Part shown: in pieces, positions 8,078-9,790 of the stretch
Numbering within the stretch: position 1 is the stretch's first letter
Layout: the number at the start of each line of letters is the position of its first letter
Source of the DNA: an uncultured Paracoccaceae bacterium
Lineage (GTDB): Bacteria; Pseudomonadota; Alphaproteobacteria; Rhodobacterales; Rhodobacteraceae
NCBI GenBank assembly: GCA_937900975.1
Contig: CALCPC010000049.1
Location: 1-9,790, forward strand
Direction: 5' to 3'
DNA: 9,790 nucleotides
Made by a program: the position numbers and the translations under genes
The notes under the pieces: model-generated
Database searches by the model: none
The model's input: only the letters and a program-made list of their open reading frames with translations
What the model was told of the DNA's origin: nothing

Positions 8078-8192
8078 TAAAGCATTTTCCGTTGAAAGTG
8101 ACTCAAAGTGTATCAGAAAACGCGTTCAAGATCAGCTGGATGCTGATCTTGAGACTGCGATTTCTGATCCAATGTGAACGGAAATTGCTCTA
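8078..8192. repeat. 115-bp near-palindromic dispersed repeat element, copy 1
   Basis: The outer arms 8078-8100 and 8170-8192 match at 18 of 23 positions as inverted repeats (AGCA-TTTCCGTT core). A middle pair is ATCAGAAA (8112-8119) with TTTCTGAT (8161-8168). The centre is a perfect 11-bp stem, TCAAGATCAGC (8126-8136) and GCTGATCTTGA (8142-8152), around TGGAT. The whole element can fold into one long hairpin. It lies between convergent genes and its right end contains the stop codon of the PRC-barrel gene. It encodes nothing. It resembles palindromic MITE- or REP-like intergenic elements of alphaproteobacteria. Confidence 0.85.
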
Positions 8193-8882
8193 GCGGAGCG
8201 ATAGGCCATAGTAGGCCGTGACTTGATCGAACCAATGCCGATCCTGCCGCGTAAAGCGCTCAAGCGGAGGGCTGCTTTCAATCCGTGCCCGTGTGATTTG
8301 AAGCTGGGCGGGGTCTTCGTCGGATCCACGCTCCTGCGGCAGCGCGATCGGCACCACAAACTGACGCTTGGGCAAGGCCAGGCCTGTGTCGACGACAATA
8401 TAGGCGGGGGCCAGATCGCCAGGCTCCACCAAAAAATCGACGAGGCGCCCCGCGGTGCCGTCCTCTGCCGCGATCTCTCGCGACATAAGCGTGTTAAGCG
8501 CGATAAGATCGGGGCCCGTGTCCGCAAGCTTGGTTAAAGCGGCGAGCACCTCACGATAGGCGCCATCGGTTTTCCATAATCCGCGTTGCAAGATATCCCG
8601 CGCGGCCCCGGCATCGGCATCCATCAGGATGGGGTCGGCATCTGTGGCCGCGCGCAGATTTTCAGGCGTGGCCCAAATCTCGGCCGCGCGGGTGTCCGGG
8701 GAAACGCCCGCAATCTTGGCCTTGGGCACAAACAAATGTTCATTGGCCAGCCAACCGCCGATATCGACAAAAAGCCCATGCACCTGGCGGGTACTGCTGT
8801 CGAGAAAGAGATCCTCTATCTTCGCAGCGCCGTCCGAAAACGTCGCCGTATACTGGGCAAGGTCGGTGAGTGAAATGTACAT
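8190..8882 (-). CDS. PRC-barrel domain protein with two PRC-like modules
   Basis: The product is 230 residues from ATG 8882. The open frame extends further upstream to 9068, but that extension is Arg/Cys-rich and unlike a folded domain, and the conserved part begins MYISLTDLAQYTATF. A six-G run ends 4 nt before the ATG, a modest ribosome site. Module 1 (about 1-78) reads KIEDLFLDSSTRQVHGLFVDIGG followed by HLFVPKAKIAGV. Module 2 (about 130-205) reads LMSREIAAEDGTAGRLVDFLVE, then AYIVVDTG and KRQFVVPIAL. Both have the PRC-barrel pattern of small beta-barrels also found at the C-terminus of RimM. No signal peptide or membrane segment is seen, so it is probably cytoplasmic. PRC-barrels bind RNA or protein partners, but the target here is unknown. 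Its TAG stop (8192-8190) lies in the end of the palindromic repeat, so the C-terminus may have been set by insertion of that element. It diverges from the ExoD-family gene. Confidence 0.8.
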   Translation of the reverse strand: MYISLTDLAQYTATFSDGAAKIEDLFLDSSTRQVHGLFVDIGGWLANEHLFVPKAKIAGVSPDTRAAEIWATPENLRAATDADPILMDADAGAARDILQRGLWKTDGAYREVLAALTKLADTGPDLIALNTLMSREIAAEDGTAGRLVDFLVEPGDLAPAYIVVDTGLALPKRQFVVPIALPQERGSDEDPAQLQITRARIESSPPLERFTRQDRHWFDQVTAYYGLSLR

Positions 8883-9117
8883 GGGGCCCCCCGCGATCCG
8901 CAAACGTGAACCGGGCGGCCCAGTCCGCAGGACGGGTTGGGCCGCCCGACATAGACCCGACGCACAACGCGGGAAAAAGTTCCCTGCCCTTGCGAAGACG
9001 CGCCACAAGCACGCCGCCGGAGCCGCGCCGGTCGCCGCGCGACAAAGTTTGCGCCATGCCGGAACCAATGCCGGCGTCGGCGGTTTCTAGTTCGGACACA
9101 TCACGCGGGGTTGGACG
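8883..9117. promoter_or_regulatory. Divergent intergenic region between the PRC-barrel and ExoD genes
   Basis: This region must hold promoters for both neighbours. I see no convincing sigma70 boxes. The one structured element is the inverted repeat at 8912-8948, listed separately. No gene is supported; the frames crossing it are Arg/Cys-rich shadows. Confidence 0.35.
8912..8948. repeat. Inverted repeat, 11-bp perfect arms, 15-nt loop
   Basis: CGGGCGGCCCA (8912-8922) and TGGGCCGCCCG (8938-8948) are perfect reverse complements. The loop begins with a small palindrome, GTCC-GCA-GGAC (8923-8933). It lies 30-66 nt upstream of the PRC-barrel start. No T-run follows on either strand, so an operator or 5'-leader hairpin is likelier than a terminator. 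Confidence 0.6.
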
Positions 9118-9693
9118 ATGTCGGACGACAAATTGGTTGGGCTTTTGGACTCCATCGAAAACGCGTCCGACGACCAAAAAACCAGCGTCGACGAGATCTT
9201 GTCAGCGCTGGGACACCGGTCTTTCGGACCCATTCTGATCACGCTTGGGCTGATCGCGGTGTCGCCCGTCGGCTCCATCCCCGGTGCCTCGGCCCTGATC
9301 GCCGTGCTGACCATCTTGATCGCAAGCCAGATGGTGTGGGGAGAGACACAGATCTGGCTGCCGGATCGCCTGCGCAGGATCAGCATCGACAGCAGCCGTT
9401 TGGGGCAGGCGGTGGACCGGCTGAAACCCACGGTGCGGGCGCTGTCCACGATCACAAAGCCGCGGCTGAAACAGGTCTTCGAGCCGCCGGTGACCCGCAT
9501 AGCCTCGCTTGCCGCGATCATATTGGCGCTGTCCATGCTGCCTTTGGTGGTCATTCCGGGCGGCGTCGTGCCCGCATCGCTGGTCGTTATTCTGTTGGGC
9601 GTCGCGCTGGTCAGCAGCGACGGATACCTTCTGATCGCAGCGCTTGTCTTGACCTGCGGCACGCTGCTGGCGACCGCTTGGGTCATGCTTTGA
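9118..9693 (+). CDS. ExoD-family (exopolysaccharide synthesis) membrane protein
   Basis: The product is 191 residues. A soluble acidic N-terminus (1-30) precedes the ExoD signature: ALGHRSFGPILITLGLIAVSP (30-50), VGSIPGASALIAVLTILIASQMVWG (51-75), then the WLPDRLRRISI amphipathic part (80-90) and KPRLKQVFEP (114-123). Hydrophobic segments near 36-50, 56-73, 128-147, 151-166 and 169-190 suggest an integral inner-membrane protein. The length is usual for the family. ExoD was named for a Rhizobium mutant affected in exopolysaccharide and nodule invasion; the biochemical activity is not established, so the product name should be used with care. ATG 9118 is preceded by GGGG with a 7-nt spacer. It is divergent from the PRC-barrel gene and followed by copy 2 of the palindromic repeat, so it is probably monocistronic. 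Confidence 0.88.
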   Translation: MSDDKLVGLLDSIENASDDQKTSVDEILSALGHRSFGPILITLGLIAVSPVGSIPGASALIAVLTILIASQMVWGETQIWLPDRLRRISIDSSRLGQAVDRLKPTVRALSTITKPRLKQVFEPPVTRIASLAAIILALSMLPLVVIPGGVVPASLVVILLGVALVSSDGYLLIAALVLTCGTLLATAWVML

Positions 9694-9736
9694 CACGAAC
9701 GCCGTTGTCGCGCCGGTGTTGGTGGCGGCCGCTGTC

Positions 9737-9790
9737 TAGAGCATTTTCCGTTCAAAGCAGGTCAGTCATCATCAGAAAACGCGTTCAAGA
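9737..9790. repeat. Dispersed palindromic repeat element, copy 2, cut by the window end
   Basis: Bases 9737-9790 align without gaps to 8078-8131, the left half of copy 1. The end (AGCATTTTCCGTT, 13 bases) and the inner block (ATCAGAAAACGCGTTCAAGA, 20 bases) are identical, while the 13 bases just before the inner block are largely diverged. The right half lies outside the window. Confidence 0.85.

Noticed and set aside
8883..9068. N-terminal extension of the PRC-barrel gene (62 more residues)
   Set aside because: The extension is Arg/Cys/Ala-rich, without domain likeness, and covers the inverted repeat in the intergenic region. The conserved protein starts at MYISLTDL.
9087..9755. 222-codon minus-strand frame opposite the ExoD gene, and the 164-codon frame at 9202-9696
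   Set aside because: Shadows of the ExoD-family gene, which has clear family motifs in the plus frame; their translations are low-complexity.

Overview
The window looks like an accessory or cell-surface stretch of a high-GC alphaproteobacterial chromosome, most likely Rhodobacterales (Roseobacter group). The reasons are the codon usage, an ExoD-family membrane protein, a two-module PRC-barrel protein, a secreted Sel1-repeat protein, and a dispersed palindromic intergenic repeat of the 'agcattttccgtt' type. The genus assignment is inference.

Positions 1-7135 are one minus-strand reading frame coding for a giant modular surface protein. It starts at ATG 7135, has an N-terminal LEPR-x-VFDGA motif and a DUF4347 domain, and continues through DUF11-like beta-sandwich modules, an SdrD_B-like calcium-type module, and alternating cadherin-like modules that run off the left edge. 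I read this frame codon by codon from 5308 to 2. It has 1769 sense codons and no stop. The only stop in the whole 2378-codon frame is a TAG at 5311-5309. The frame is the same on both sides of it, and the stop falls inside a repeated module just before a conserved x-Y strand. It therefore looks like a nonsense codon (or a recoded or misread one) inside one gene rather than the end of one gene and the start of another. The long plus-strand open frames opposite this gene are antisense shadows.

Positions 7136-7430 are a divergent intergenic region with two inverted repeats. It separates the giant gene from a plus-strand gene (7431-7988) for a small secreted Sel1-repeat protein. That gene converges on a minus-strand PRC-barrel gene (8190-8882). 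Between them sits a 115-bp near-palindromic repeat element (8078-8192) whose right end supplies the stop codon of the PRC-barrel gene. A divergent plus-strand ExoD-family gene (9118-9693) follows. A second copy of the same element begins at 9737 and is cut by the window end.

The genes do not form one operon: transcription directions alternate (minus, plus, minus, plus). The likely common theme is the cell envelope, with a surface adhesin-like protein, a periplasmic Sel1 protein and an exopolysaccharide-related membrane protein. No RNA genes, CRISPR arrays, integrases or transposases were seen.
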